Under the pieces are notes generated by a model. It made no database searches. It was not told the DNA's origin and saw nothing but the letters and a program-made list of their open reading frames with translations. The position numbers and the translations under genes are program-made. From CAUPWF01 sp036656615 (GTDB lineage Bacteria; Bacillota; Clostridia; Lachnospirales; Lachnospiraceae), in NCBI GenBank assembly GCA_036656615.1, contig JAVXHY010000003.1:78222-142221 (forward strand): 64,000 bases of DNA, read 5' to 3'. Below, in pieces: positions 41,977 through 50,343 of the stretch (position 1 is the first letter of the stretch; every line of letters begins with the position of its first letter).

Positions 41977-42555
41977 TTAAAGATCTCTTACCGCATTCAA
42001 AGCACGTTCAGACTGCTCTGGTATATCAAGCTCAGAACGATTATGTTTGACCATATCATAACATTCCTTTAAGGAATTGATTAAGCCATCATATTTGGTG
42101 GAATAACTATCTAAGGTGTGTCCGATAATATTTTCCGCGTTAGACATTAAATCATCTGTATAATGCATTGCCCCAATACGAATATCATTGGCATCAATGG
42201 TTGCATTATCTAAAATCTGCTGTGCTTGTTCAGTTGCTGAAGTAACAATTTCATTAGCTTGTGCATAAGCCTGCTGCATAATTTCATGTTCACTTACTAA
42301 TTCATTTGTATGGATTTGTGCTTCTTCTAACATACTATCAGCTTTGGCTTGCGCATCCGCCAAGATAGCATCCTTATTTGTAATGATTTTCTGATATCTT
42401 TTTATTTCATCTGGCGTTTTCATGCGCAACTCTCGAAGTAATTCATCCATTTGATCCTTATTTACAATAATTTTAGTAGTAGATAATGGTTGAAACTTAC
42501 AACTATCAATGTATTCCTCAATTTCTTCGATGATTTGTTCAATACGGCTACTCAT
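41977..42555 (-). CDS. Coiled-coil cytoplasmic protein of unknown function
   Basis: I cannot assign a function. The 192 residues are mostly helix-forming, with a long charged coiled coil (about residues 55-160) rich in Ala, Glu and Gln, for example ADAQAKADSMLEEAQ. The appearance resembles DivIVA-type or V-ATPase subunit-like proteins, for which such genes are often automatically named, but no specific motif supports that. ATG 42555 follows GGAG, and overlaps coaD by eight bases, so it belongs to the rsmD-coaD unit. Confidence 0.7.
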   Translation of the reverse strand: MSSRIEQIIEEIEEYIDSCKFQPLSTTKIIVNKDQMDELLRELRMKTPDEIKRYQKIITNKDAILADAQAKADSMLEEAQIHTNELVSEHEIMQQAYAQANEIVTSATEQAQQILDNATIDANDIRIGAMHYTDDLMSNAENIIGHTLDSYSTKYDGLINSLKECYDMVKHNRSELDIPEQSERALNAVRDL

Positions 42556-43039
42556 ATTTAACACTCTCCTTCTTTTTTCTTATTTTATCAACTATAAGTG
42601 GTGGAACAAACTGTGAAATATCTCCACCTAATTCTGCTACTTCTTTTACTATTGTAGAACTTAGATAAGAATAATCTAAATTAGTTGTTAAAAATAAGGT
42701 TTCTATATTCGCATCTAATTTATGATTTGTTTGCGACATTTGTAATTCATATTCAAAATCGGTAATTGCTCGAAGCCCACGAATAATTACAGTTGCATTA
42801 ATTTCATGAGCAAAATCAACCAATAATCCATCAAAAGGCATAATTTTAACCTGAGGTAAGTCAATCAGTACCTCTTTTAACATATTAACACGTTCTTTGA
42901 CAGAAAACAACGGCGTTTTTGCATTATTATGCAATACTCCAATAATTAACTCATCAACTAAATTATATGATCTAGTAATAATATCTAAATGTCCAAAAGT
43001 AACGGGATCAAAACTCCCTGGATAAATTGCCTTTAACAT
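42548..43039 (-). CDS. coaD: Phosphopantetheine adenylyltransferase
   Basis: CoaD makes dephospho-CoA from 4-phosphopantetheine and ATP. The nucleotidyltransferase signature YPGSFDPVTFGHLDII (about residues 6-21) and the C-terminal LDYSYLSSTIVKEVAELGGDISQFVP motif are diagnostic. The 163-residue length is typical. It overlaps rsmD by seven bases and the downstream gene by eight, so three genes are coupled. Confidence 0.97.
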   Translation of the reverse strand: MLKAIYPGSFDPVTFGHLDIITRSYNLVDELIIGVLHNNAKTPLFSVKERVNMLKEVLIDLPQVKIMPFDGLLVDFAHEINATVIIRGLRAITDFEYELQMSQTNHKLDANIETLFLTTNLDYSYLSSTIVKEVAELGGDISQFVPPLIVDKIRKKKESVKYE

Positions 43040-43602
43040 ACTTCATCCCCTTTTTCTAATTCCAAAAAAATATGCTTATTTGTTTTATAAATTTTTGTTT
43101 TAATGATTGTTAGATTCCAATTTTCCAAATATGAAAAGTCTGTTTCTTTAGACGCTTCTACAATAATAATACCATGATCTTCTAATAAGTCTGCATCCGC
43201 AATATATTCCAAAGCTTTTTTTTCTAATTCTTGGTTAAATGGTGGATCCATAAATATATAATCGAACTTTTTCTCACCATTTAGCTTATGAAGTGCAGTT
43301 ACCACATCTGTGGACATTAGCTTTGCATATTCATTTAGCTTAGTATATTCTAAATTTTCTTTAATTATCGCCATAGCTTTTGGATTCTGCTCAACAAAGG
43401 TGGCTTCTTTAGCACCTCTGCTTAATGCTTCTATTCCAATACTGCCACTGCCACTATATAAATCCAAAAAAACAGCATCTAAAAGATAAGGCTGAATCAT
43501 GTTAAATAAAGTTTCTTTTATACGATCTGTGGTTGGTCTGGTATCTATACCATCTAAGGTCTTTAGCTGTAAACGTTTGGCACTTCCTGCTATTACTCTC
43601 AT
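43033..43602 (-). CDS. rsmD: 16S rRNA m2G966 methyltransferase RsmD
   Basis: RsmD methylates guanine 966 of 16S rRNA with S-adenosylmethionine. MRVIAGSAKRLQLKTLDG, the SAM motif FLDLYSGSGSIGIEALSRGA, and the catalytic FMDPPFN (N-type DPPF/Y) are present. At 189 residues it is complete. GAGGGGACAT precedes ATG 43602. A strong promoter, TTGACA-18-TATAAT, lies just upstream, and coaD follows as in most Firmicutes. Confidence 0.96.
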   Translation of the reverse strand: MRVIAGSAKRLQLKTLDGIDTRPTTDRIKETLFNMIQPYLLDAVFLDLYSGSGSIGIEALSRGAKEATFVEQNPKAMAIIKENLEYTKLNEYAKLMSTDVVTALHKLNGEKKFDYIFMDPPFNQELEKKALEYIADADLLEDHGIIIVEASKETDFSYLENWNLTIIKTKIYKTNKHIFLELEKGDEVC

Positions 43603-43652
43603 ATGTCCCCTCGCTTTTGAACAATATTTAGTTCTAATTTTATTTCATTGTT

Positions 43653-43682
43653 ATTATATAGGAGTTTGTCATAAAATGTCAA
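43653..43682 (-). promoter_or_regulatory. Sigma-A promoter of rsmD-coaD
   Basis: Minus strand TTGACA (complement of 43677-43682), 18 bases, TATAAT (complement of 43653-43658); both hexamers match consensus exactly. Confidence 0.85.
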
Positions 43683-43695
43683 TTGTATTCAAAGA

Positions 43696-43734
43696 AAAAA
43701 GCGCATTGGACAAATAACTCCAATACGCTTTTTC
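43696..43734 (-). terminator. Terminator of the SASP gene
   Basis: On the minus strand AAAAAGCG-T-ATTGGA pairs with TCCAAT-G-CGCTTTTT (one mismatch) around a short loop, ending in a T-run. It follows the SASP stop by about 15 bases. Confidence 0.8.
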
Positions 43735-43748
43735 TCACAAGTTTAAAA

Positions 43749-43955
43749 CTATTTGCCTGCCATTTGTTTTTCTTGCTGTTCAATCATTTTTTTGACCATA
43801 TACCCACCAACTGATCCATTTTGTCTAGAAGTTAAGTCACCATTGTAACCATCTGTCAAAGGGACTCCCAGCTCACTTGCAACCTCATACTTGAATTTGT
43901 CTAAAGCACCCTTTGCTTCCGGAACAGCTGCATGATTAGATGAACGATTTGCCAT
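43749..43955 (-). CDS. Alpha/beta-type small acid-soluble spore protein
   Basis: SASPs coat spore DNA and protect it from UV damage; they are degraded on germination. The 68 residues show both family motifs: EAKGALDKFKYEVASELGV (with the GPR cleavage region) and the DGYNGDLTSRQNGSVGGYMVKKMI block. I start at ATG 43955 after GGAGGAATTAATC; a longer frame to 44018 covers the promoter. The upstream CATACTA suggests sigma-G control. The gene is direct evidence that this lineage makes spores. Confidence 0.95.
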   Translation of the reverse strand: MANRSSNHAAVPEAKGALDKFKYEVASELGVPLTDGYNGDLTSRQNGSVGGYMVKKMIEQQEKQMAGK

Positions 43956-43999
43956 GATTAATTCCTCCTTTTTTGTAACGTTTTTTTTTGTTACAGTGA

Positions 44000-44027
44000 T
44001 AGTATGTGGAAAAATCATTGGCTTACA
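44000..44027 (-). promoter_or_regulatory. Sigma-G-like promoter of the SASP gene
   Basis: On the minus strand CATACTA (complement of 44000-44006) equals the forespore sigma-G -10 consensus, with TGTAAG 15 bases upstream as a possible -35. The -35 is only partly like consensus, so this is suggestive. Confidence 0.6.
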
Positions 44028-44054
44028 CTAGAAATTCCTGTCTAATTTAACAGT

Positions 44055-46127
44055 TTATTCCAAAGTTGTTTCTAGTGTTTCGTGTTGTGTATAGGAAGCT
44101 AAATACTTACGAAGTTGCTTATACTTTAGTTGGACAAGGTTAGAATCCTCTGCAAGAATTGCATTTGCTGCTTCATTTGCCTGCTGTAAAATCTTTGCAT
44201 CTTGGAACACATCTCCTAATCGAAACTGTAATAAACCACTTTGACGAATCCCAAATAAATCTCCAGGACCGCGAAGTCTCAAATCTTCACTGGCAATAAA
44301 GAACCCATCATTTGAATGATTCAAAATCTCGAGCCTTTGTTTCGTCTCTTTGCTTTTTGAATTACTCATAAAAATACAATAGGATTGATGAATTCCTCTT
44401 CCTACTCTCCCACGTAATTGATGGAGTTGAGACAGACCAAATCGTTCAGCATTTTCGATGAACATCACTACTGCATTTGGAACGTTGATGCCAACTTCAA
44501 TTACCGTTGTAGATACAATTACTTGAATTTGATTATTGGAAAACAAGGTCATAATCTCGTCCTTTTCTGATTGATTCATCTTACCATGTAAATATGCAAC
44601 AGAAACAGTGGAGCCAAATTCATCTTGCAAGGTTTTAGCATAATCCATTACATTTTCGGCTTCTAGAAATTCACTTTCTTCTACCATGGGACAAATCACA
44701 TAGCATTGTCGACCTTCTTCTATTTTCTTTTTCATAAATTGGTAAGCAGTTTTGCGATAATTAATATCTACAACACAATTTTTAATAGGAAGTCGGTTTG
44801 CAGGAAGTTCATTCATAACCGATATATCCAAATCTCCATATAAAATAATTGCAAGTGTACGTGGAATAGGGGTGGCACTCATAACTAGAATGTGGGGCAT
44901 TTTACCCTTTTGTGCTAATTGTTCTCGTTGTTTTACGCCAAAACGGTGTTGTTCATCGGTAATTACAAGTGCTAGATTATGGTAGATTACTTTTTCCTGT
45001 ATTAATGCATGTGTCCCTATGATAATCTGAACCTCTCCATTATAAATCCGCTTTGTTGCTTCTTTTTTTTCTTTTACACTCATAGAACCAGTTAGTAGCT
45101 CCACTTGTAAAGGTATTTTATGAGCTGTAAATAATTCGATAATGGAAAGGTAGTGCTGTTTTGCAAGTACTTCAGTTGGCGCCATCATGGCTCCTTGGTA
45201 ACCATGAAGTCCAATTAACATTAAGGCAAGTATGGCTACTATGGTTTTACCGGATCCAACATCTCCTTGTATCAAACGGGACATTACAAAAGGGCCGCAC
45301 AAATCTTTCTTTATATCTTCCCATACCTGTTTTTGTGCTTTGGTTAATTCATAAGGAAGCGCATTCTGAAAGTCTTGAATTGCGCTTAAGGCTTTAGAAG
45401 AACGCAAATCAAAGTTGTTATGAACCTTATTATTTTGTTTTTTCATATATTGAAGAGCAAGAATAAAAATTAGAAACTCTTCGAATACTAGTCGTTTCCT
45501 TGCAGTATAGAATTCTTCTTTATCTTTTGGAAAATGGATTCCTTGTATGGCAGCACGATAGGTGATTAAATGATAGGTTTGCCTAAGGCTATCTGGTAAA
45601 AGTTCACCATGTAAATCAATATATTCCATTCCCTGTGCTAATGCTTTCGTAAGGGTGTGGTTAGTCAGTCCCTTTACCAAAGGATAAATAGGCTGTAGAG
45701 TATCACATTTCTTATCATAATCAGTTGGAGGCAAAAAGATTTCCGGATGTTCCATGACGCAGACACCTTTTCTTCGTACAATTCGACCTCTTAAGATAAC
45801 CGCTTGTCCACTTTTTAAGGTATGCTTTAAAAAAGGCATCCGAAACCAGATGACTTTTAATATGCCTGTTATATCTTTTAAACACAAAGTAGTCACCGAA
45901 AGTTTTTGGTTGCCAGATATCTGTACGCGACCATAAATAACTCCGAAGACTGCTTGTGTTCTGCCTTCTTCTATTTCACCAATAGAAACGGGCTTCTCAT
46001 ATACATCATAATTCCGTGGGTAGAAATGCATTAAATCATCAATGGTGTTTAATCCTAATTTATGAAATAATGCTTCCGTTTTTGGCCCCACGCCTTTTAA
46101 TTCACTTAGTTTAGACTGTTCATTCAT
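44055..46127 (-). CDS. recG: ATP-dependent DNA helicase RecG
   Basis: RecG remodels stalled replication forks and branched DNA. The N-terminal wedge/OB domain (SELKGVGPKTEALFHKLG and GRVQISGNQKLSVTTLCL) is followed by the helicase core: GDVGSGKT (Walker A), ITDEQHRFGV (motif II), VMSATPIPRTLA and QLRGRVGRG. At 690 residues it is complete. No good ribosome site is visible before ATG 46127, which lies seven bases after the yloV stop, so its translation probably depends on coupling. The yloV-recG order is conserved in Firmicutes. Confidence 0.97.
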   Translation of the reverse strand: MNEQSKLSELKGVGPKTEALFHKLGLNTIDDLMHFYPRNYDVYEKPVSIGEIEEGRTQAVFGVIYGRVQISGNQKLSVTTLCLKDITGILKVIWFRMPFLKHTLKSGQAVILRGRIVRRKGVCVMEHPEIFLPPTDYDKKCDTLQPIYPLVKGLTNHTLTKALAQGMEYIDLHGELLPDSLRQTYHLITYRAAIQGIHFPKDKEEFYTARKRLVFEEFLIFILALQYMKKQNNKVHNNFDLRSSKALSAIQDFQNALPYELTKAQKQVWEDIKKDLCGPFVMSRLIQGDVGSGKTIVAILALMLIGLHGYQGAMMAPTEVLAKQHYLSIIELFTAHKIPLQVELLTGSMSVKEKKEATKRIYNGEVQIIIGTHALIQEKVIYHNLALVITDEQHRFGVKQREQLAQKGKMPHILVMSATPIPRTLAIILYGDLDISVMNELPANRLPIKNCVVDINYRKTAYQFMKKKIEEGRQCYVICPMVEESEFLEAENVMDYAKTLQDEFGSTVSVAYLHGKMNQSEKDEIMTLFSNNQIQVIVSTTVIEVGINVPNAVVMFIENAERFGLSQLHQLRGRVGRGIHQSYCIFMSNSKSKETKQRLEILNHSNDGFFIASEDLRLRGPGDLFGIRQSGLLQFRLGDVFQDAKILQQANEAANAILAEDSNLVQLKYKQLRKYLASYTQHETLETTLE

Positions 46128-46134
46128 ATGTTTT

Positions 46135-47772
46135 TTATTCTACTGCTAATACATAATAATAGATGGGTTGTCCACCAAAATGCATATCCACATCTACTTC
46201 AGGATATAAGCTTTCGATTTCTTCGCTTAAGCGTTTGGCATCCGTTTCTGAAATACCATCTCCGTAATAAATACTAATCAATTCAGATTGTGCATTTACC
46301 AAATGAGAAAGAAGCTTCATTGTTGCTTTGTCAATTGATTTACCTATAGATAAAATACCAGTATCTCCAATACCCATAATATCACCCTGATGAATCACCT
46401 TACCATCGATGGTAGTATCACGCACTGCATAGGTTACCTGACCGGTTTTCACATTTTGGATTTCGCTTATCATGGTAATTTCATTTGATTTCACATCTTT
46501 TTCGGGCATAAAATTTATAATTGCAGTAATACCCTGTGGAATCGTTTTAGTTGGAATAACAATAATATTCTTATTATTTGTCAAATCCTTTGCTTGATTT
46601 GCAGCAAGAATAATATTTTTATTATTTGGGAAGAGAAAGATTGTCTTTGCATTTACCTTATCAATTGCATTTAGTACATCTTCTGTACTAGGATTCATGG
46701 TTTGTCCACCTTCTATAATGTAATCTACACCAAGTTCCTTAAAAATAGAATTCAATCCTGTACCCAAAGAAACTGCAATAAAACCAACTTCTTTTTCTAA
46801 AGTTTGGGATGCAAGCTTTTCGGCATCCTTTATTAATTTTTCCTCGTGTTCTTCTCTCATATTGTCAATCTTGATACGAGAAAGCTCGCCATAAGTCAGC
46901 GCCTTTTGTATGGCTAATCCTGGTGAATTTGTATGAACATGAATTTTTACAATTTCATCATCTGCTACACATACAATGGAATCACCGATAGACTCTAAAT
47001 AACGCTTCATTTCAATTTCATTATGCTCGGTAAAGTGCTTTTTTACTAATATAATAAACTCAGTACAATAGCCAAATTCAATATGAGCACTTGTTCCAGA
47101 CGAGGTAGTAAGATTCTTAGAAATATGAGGCATTTCAAAGGTATAATCGATCTCTTTGCCCAAAAATCCATCGTAGGCACCTTTAATAATTTCCAACAGA
47201 CCCTGTCCACCAGAATCAACAACACCTGCTTGTTTTAATACAGGAAGCATGTCCGGTGTTTTGCTTAATACATGCTCAGCATGCTTAATCAGTTGTGGAA
47301 AAAACACTTCTAAATCACTGGTCGAATGAGCCAATTCAATCGCTCGATCGCCAATACCACGAGCTACGGTAAGAATGGTTCCTTCTTTTGGCTTCATAAC
47401 TGCTTTATAAGCTGTTTCTTTTGCCTTCTGACATGCCTCGGCCAATAGATGCACATCTAATTCTTCATGGTCACGTATAATCTTCGTAAAACCACGAAAC
47501 AGCTGGGATAAAATAACACCTGAATTTCCTCTTGCTCCCCTTAAAGAGCCAGAAGAAATAGCTTTTGCTAAAGTTGACATCTTTAAATCTGTAAGATTTG
47601 ATACCTCTTTCGCTGCAGCCATAATGGTCAGTGACATATTGGTACCTGTATCGCCGTCTGGAACGGGAAATACATTTAATTCATTGATATATTCTTTTTT
47701 TGCCTCAATGTTTGCAGCCCCTGCTAAAAACATCTTCTTAAGCATTTCTGCATTAATAGTATTGGTTGCCAA
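46135..47772 (-). CDS. DAK2-domain YloV-like protein (FakA-type kinase family)
   Basis: YloV/FakA proteins carry an N-terminal dihydroxyacetone-kinase-L (DAK2) domain: FPVPDGDTGTNMSLTI binds the metal-nucleotide, and SLRGARGNSGVILSQLFRGF, GVVDSGGQGLL follow. Characterised members phosphorylate fatty acids bound to FakB. The C-terminal half resembles the EDD/DegV-linked region. I use TTG 47772, seven bases after GAGGAGG, giving 545 residues; a TTG at 47793 lies upstream of that site. Gene order asp23-yloV-recG is the Firmicute standard. Confidence 0.9.
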   Translation of the reverse strand: MATNTINAEMLKKMFLAGAANIEAKKEYINELNVFPVPDGDTGTNMSLTIMAAAKEVSNLTDLKMSTLAKAISSGSLRGARGNSGVILSQLFRGFTKIIRDHEELDVHLLAEACQKAKETAYKAVMKPKEGTILTVARGIGDRAIELAHSTSDLEVFFPQLIKHAEHVLSKTPDMLPVLKQAGVVDSGGQGLLEIIKGAYDGFLGKEIDYTFEMPHISKNLTTSSGTSAHIEFGYCTEFIILVKKHFTEHNEIEMKRYLESIGDSIVCVADDEIVKIHVHTNSPGLAIQKALTYGELSRIKIDNMREEHEEKLIKDAEKLASQTLEKEVGFIAVSLGTGLNSIFKELGVDYIIEGGQTMNPSTEDVLNAIDKVNAKTIFLFPNNKNIILAANQAKDLTNNKNIIVIPTKTIPQGITAIINFMPEKDVKSNEITMISEIQNVKTGQVTYAVRDTTIDGKVIHQGDIMGIGDTGILSIGKSIDKATMKLLSHLVNAQSELISIYYGDGISETDAKRLSEEIESLYPEVDVDMHFGGQPIYYYVLAVE

Positions 47773-47785
47773 AACAAGTTCCTCC

Positions 47786-48145
47786 TCAGTCAATTACTCG
47801 AACGCCTTCTACATATATGTTGATTTTCTCAACAGGCATTCCGGTAAATTCCTCTACCTTATATTTTACATTGTCAATTAAATTATCTGAAACTGCTGAG
47901 ATGCTTACTCCATACACTACAATTACATGAAAATCTAACTTTATTTTATTGTCTTCCGAAATAGTCACATGAATTCCATGTGTTAAGCTATCTTTCTTTA
48001 ATAACCGAACAAAACCATCTTTCATGTTAACAGCAGCCATTCCGACAATTCCAAAACATTCTACTGCCACAGATCCTGCATATTTTCCAATCACATCTGG
48101 GTTAACTGTAATGATACCTAGATCTGTGCTTATGCTTCCTTTCAT
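47786..48145 (-). CDS. Asp23/Gls24-family protein (YloU-like)
   Basis: Asp23/Gls24 proteins are small envelope-stress-linked proteins; YloU neighbours yloV in Bacillus. The family core ITVNPDVIGKYAGSVAVECFGIVGMA and the closing VKYKVEEFTGMPVEKINIYVEGV are present. I start at ATG 48145 following GGAGGG, giving 119 residues; a TTG at 48160 is upstream of this site. A sigma-A promoter faces away from the rpmB promoter. Confidence 0.9.
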   Translation of the reverse strand: MKGSISTDLGIITVNPDVIGKYAGSVAVECFGIVGMAAVNMKDGFVRLLKKDSLTHGIHVTISEDNKIKLDFHVIVVYGVSISAVSDNLIDNVKYKVEEFTGMPVEKINIYVEGVRVID

Positions 48146-48201
48146 ATTTAAGCCCTCCAATCAAATATGTATTACTTAGAAAATTACATATTATCTCGAT
48201 T

Positions 48202-48230
48202 ATTATACTCTGTTTTGCAATTTATTACAA
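48202..48230 (-). promoter_or_regulatory. Sigma-A promoter of asp23-yloV-recG
   Basis: Minus strand TTGTAA (complement of 48225-48230), 17 bases, TATAAT (complement of 48202-48207). Confidence 0.75.
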
Positions 48231-48268
48231 CAACCGTAAATAAAGTTTTTATATTTTGTATTTATTAC

Positions 48269-48297
48269 TTGCAAATAAAATCAAATTCTGATAGAAT
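48269..48297 (+). promoter_or_regulatory. Sigma-A promoter of rpmB
   Basis: TTGCAA (48269-48274), 17 bases and TAGAAT (48292-48297) lie about 54 bases before the rpmB start. Confidence 0.72.
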
Positions 48298-48350
48298 TAC
48301 TAGTGTTGTGAGTCTTGAAAAGACTATTAAGATCGTTAGGAGGTGCAATC

Positions 48351-48536
48351 ATGGCTAAATGTGCTATTTGTGAAAAGGGTGCTCATTTCGGAAACAACGT
48401 AAGTCACTCTCATAGAAAATCACCAAAAATGTGGAAATCAAACGTGAAATCTGTAAGAGTCAAAACGGTAGGTGGTTCAATGAAAATGAACGTATGTACA
48501 TCATGTTTAAAATCCGGCAGAGTTGAACGCGCATAA
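48351..48536 (+). CDS. rpmB: 50S ribosomal protein L28
   Basis: L28 is a small large-subunit protein. This 61-residue form is the zinc-binding variant: a CAIC pair at residues 4-7 and CTSC near residue 50 supply four cysteines. HFGNNVSHSHRKSPKMWKSNVKSVRV is diagnostic. ATG 48351 follows TAGGAGGTGCAATC; a longer frame from 48315 is unsupported. It stands alone between a promoter and a strong hairpin terminator, divergent from asp23 as in many Firmicutes. Confidence 0.96.
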   Translation: MAKCAICEKGAHFGNNVSHSHRKSPKMWKSNVKSVRVKTVGGSMKMNVCTSCLKSGRVERA

Positions 48537-48570
48537 TTTGTGTGCTTACGAGATGCTTGAGACAAAAATA

Positions 48571-48623
48571 AATGGAGCTGTTCACAGACTGATTCAAGTC
48601 AGTTGAGTGTAGCTCCATTTTTG
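48571..48623 (+). terminator. Bidirectional terminator between rpmB and adenosine deaminase
   Basis: AATGGAGCT (48571-48579) pairs with AGCTCCATT (48611-48619), with CAC/GTG and GACTGA/TCAGTT pairing further in, then TTT. It lies between convergent genes and likely serves both. Confidence 0.85.
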
Positions 48624-48647
48624 TGTTAAGATTTTTCAAAAAAATTA

Positions 48648-49649
48648 TTATTCTAAAAGCCATGTATGAAAATTCTTATAGATTTGGTTACAAAGAATCT
48701 CCTTTTCATGTTTGGATACAAAAGCACCCTCTGCTGCATTCAAGGCAAATTGCTTGAGCATTTCTTCTGAACAAAAAAAATATTCTTTTAGAAGCTGATA
48801 TTCCTTTTTTAGTGTTGTGCCTGAAACTGTCATATTGTCTGTATTTACAGTCACTAAGACTCCATAGTCCATAAAGTCCTTAATCGGATAATCTTTCATC
48901 TGTTCAATGGACTTGGTTTGTAAATTGCTTGTAAAGCAAGTTTCCAGTATTATCTTTTTTGATTTGATTGTACGTAGTAATTCCAAATCCTCTATTGCAT
49001 GAATTCCATGACCAATTCTGACCGCACCTAACTCCAATGCCTGTTTTACGCTTTGTGCGCCCGCTGCTTCTCCTGCATGGATAATGATTGGAATATCCAG
49101 TTGGCTGGCATAATCAAACACATCTGTAAATGCATTCGTAGGATAAGCAGATTCGTTTCCGGCTAAATCAACCGCACAAATACCCTTGTGAAGAAAATGC
49201 TTAGATACCGCTATTGTTTCTATATTTTCATTATAATTTTGATTTCCACGCATACAGCAAAGAATTAATTGGCAAGGCATACCAGAAAGTTGAATTCCTT
49301 TTTTAAGTCCATTGACTGCAGCGGTAACTATTTCGTTTTGGCTAAAGCCCTTTTGTATATGAAGCTGTGGCGCAAAGCGTATTTCAGCATAACATAGCCC
49401 TTGCTTTGCAAGTTTTGTTACCAAGAAACAAACCGATCGTTCTATTTCAATATCGGTTTGAAGTACTGTTAAAGGAAGTTTAAATTTCTCTAAATATTCA
49501 CTTAGACTTGTACAGTCCTCTTGAACCGTTAGAAGATTGCGAAGTTCGTACACATCGTTGGTAGGCAATGGAACCTGAGATAATTCAGCTAATTGCAATA
49601 TTTCCGATGGTTCCAGAGAACCATCAAGATGTACATGTAAATCAATCAT
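48648..49649 (-). CDS. add: Adenosine deaminase
   Basis: The enzyme deaminates adenosine to inosine for purine salvage. The zinc site and catalytic residues are visible: DLHVHLDGSLEP (two His), HAGEAAGA (His and Glu), IGHGI and the Asp in VNTDNMTVSGT. Its size (333 residues from ATG 49649) fits. I prefer ATG 49649 because IDLHVHLDGS is the conserved start; the AAAGGA site is somewhat far, and an ATG at 49673 has no ribosome site. Adenine deaminase-like ADA relatives cannot be excluded. Confidence 0.88.
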   Translation of the reverse strand: MIDLHVHLDGSLEPSEILQLAELSQVPLPTNDVYELRNLLTVQEDCTSLSEYLEKFKLPLTVLQTDIEIERSVCFLVTKLAKQGLCYAEIRFAPQLHIQKGFSQNEIVTAAVNGLKKGIQLSGMPCQLILCCMRGNQNYNENIETIAVSKHFLHKGICAVDLAGNESAYPTNAFTDVFDYASQLDIPIIIHAGEAAGAQSVKQALELGAVRIGHGIHAIEDLELLRTIKSKKIILETCFTSNLQTKSIEQMKDYPIKDFMDYGVLVTVNTDNMTVSGTTLKKEYQLLKEYFFCSEEMLKQFALNAAEGAFVSKHEKEILCNQIYKNFHTWLLE

Positions 49650-49720
49650 ACGTATGCTTATTCCTTTCACCATCTATCTTTTTATTTTAATGATGAAATT
49701 TGAAACAGATAGATTATCTT

Positions 49721-49858
49721 TTAACAACAAAATAAATTATAGCCAATCAACAAACACAGTAAAATCAACATAACGCCTACAAAGGTATTTGGAATAAATA
49801 ACATAATAAGCATTCCAACTGCAATAAAGAATAATGAAAAACCGATGATTCGTTTCAA
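49721..49858 (-). CDS. Very small two-pass membrane protein, unknown function
   Basis: From TTG 49858, after GGGAGAAAATCCA, 45 residues are encoded: a basic start (KRIIGF), two hydrophobic segments (FSLFFIAVGMLIMLF and FVGVMLILLCLLIGYNLF) and a Cys-Cys end. The longer frame to 49903 has no ribosome site. I do not know a named family. It is encoded directly downstream of the YtfJ-like gene on the same strand and could be part of that sporulation-linked group. Confidence 0.6.
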   Translation of the reverse strand: MKRIIGFSLFFIAVGMLIMLFIPNTFVGVMLILLCLLIGYNLFCC

Positions 49859-49912
49859 TGGATTTTCTCCCAGTGTATTGTAGTTATTATACTGTATGTG
49901 CAAAATTGTAAT

Positions 49913-50320
49913 TTATGACTCTTCTACCGTGCTTTTATCCGCTTGGTCTAACATTTCATCTACGTCTTGCTCTGTCATTTTCTTGTCACCCTTGTTTGTA
50001 AATTTATCAACCATTTCTGGAACCATATCTAATATTTTAGTCATGGTATCCTGATTTTTTACATTTACAAGCTTTGTAGTACCATTTTGAATTACAAGTA
50101 CTGCACATGGAGACATTTTACCACCTAATCCACCAGCACCGTTATCTTTTTTTTCTCCTCGAAAGCTTCCAGCTCCAATGCCAAAAGAAACATCCACTAA
50201 AGGCAGCAGAATGGTGTCACCTATGTGAATTGCATCACCTACTACTGTTTTGGTTGAAACAACACTGTCCATTCCTTTAAAAAGTGCTTCTACTGTGTTT
50301 GAAAAGTTATTCTCTGCCAT
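49913..50320 (-). CDS. YtfJ/GerW-family sporulation protein
   Basis: YtfJ (GerW) family proteins are made in the forespore and affect germination in Bacillus. The 135 residues include the family core GDTILLPLVDVSFGIGAGSF and the glycine-rich GAGGLGGKMSPCAVLVI. GGAGG precedes ATG 50320. The DUF2953 gene upstream pairs with it as ytfI-ytfJ does in Bacillus. The role is inferred from that family. Confidence 0.9.
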   Translation of the reverse strand: MAENNFSNTVEALFKGMDSVVSTKTVVGDAIHIGDTILLPLVDVSFGIGAGSFRGEKKDNGAGGLGGKMSPCAVLVIQNGTTKLVNVKNQDTMTKILDMVPEMVDKFTNKGDKKMTEQDVDEMLDQADKSTVEES

Positions 50321-50343
50321 TTTATTATCCTCCTCTGAATTGA

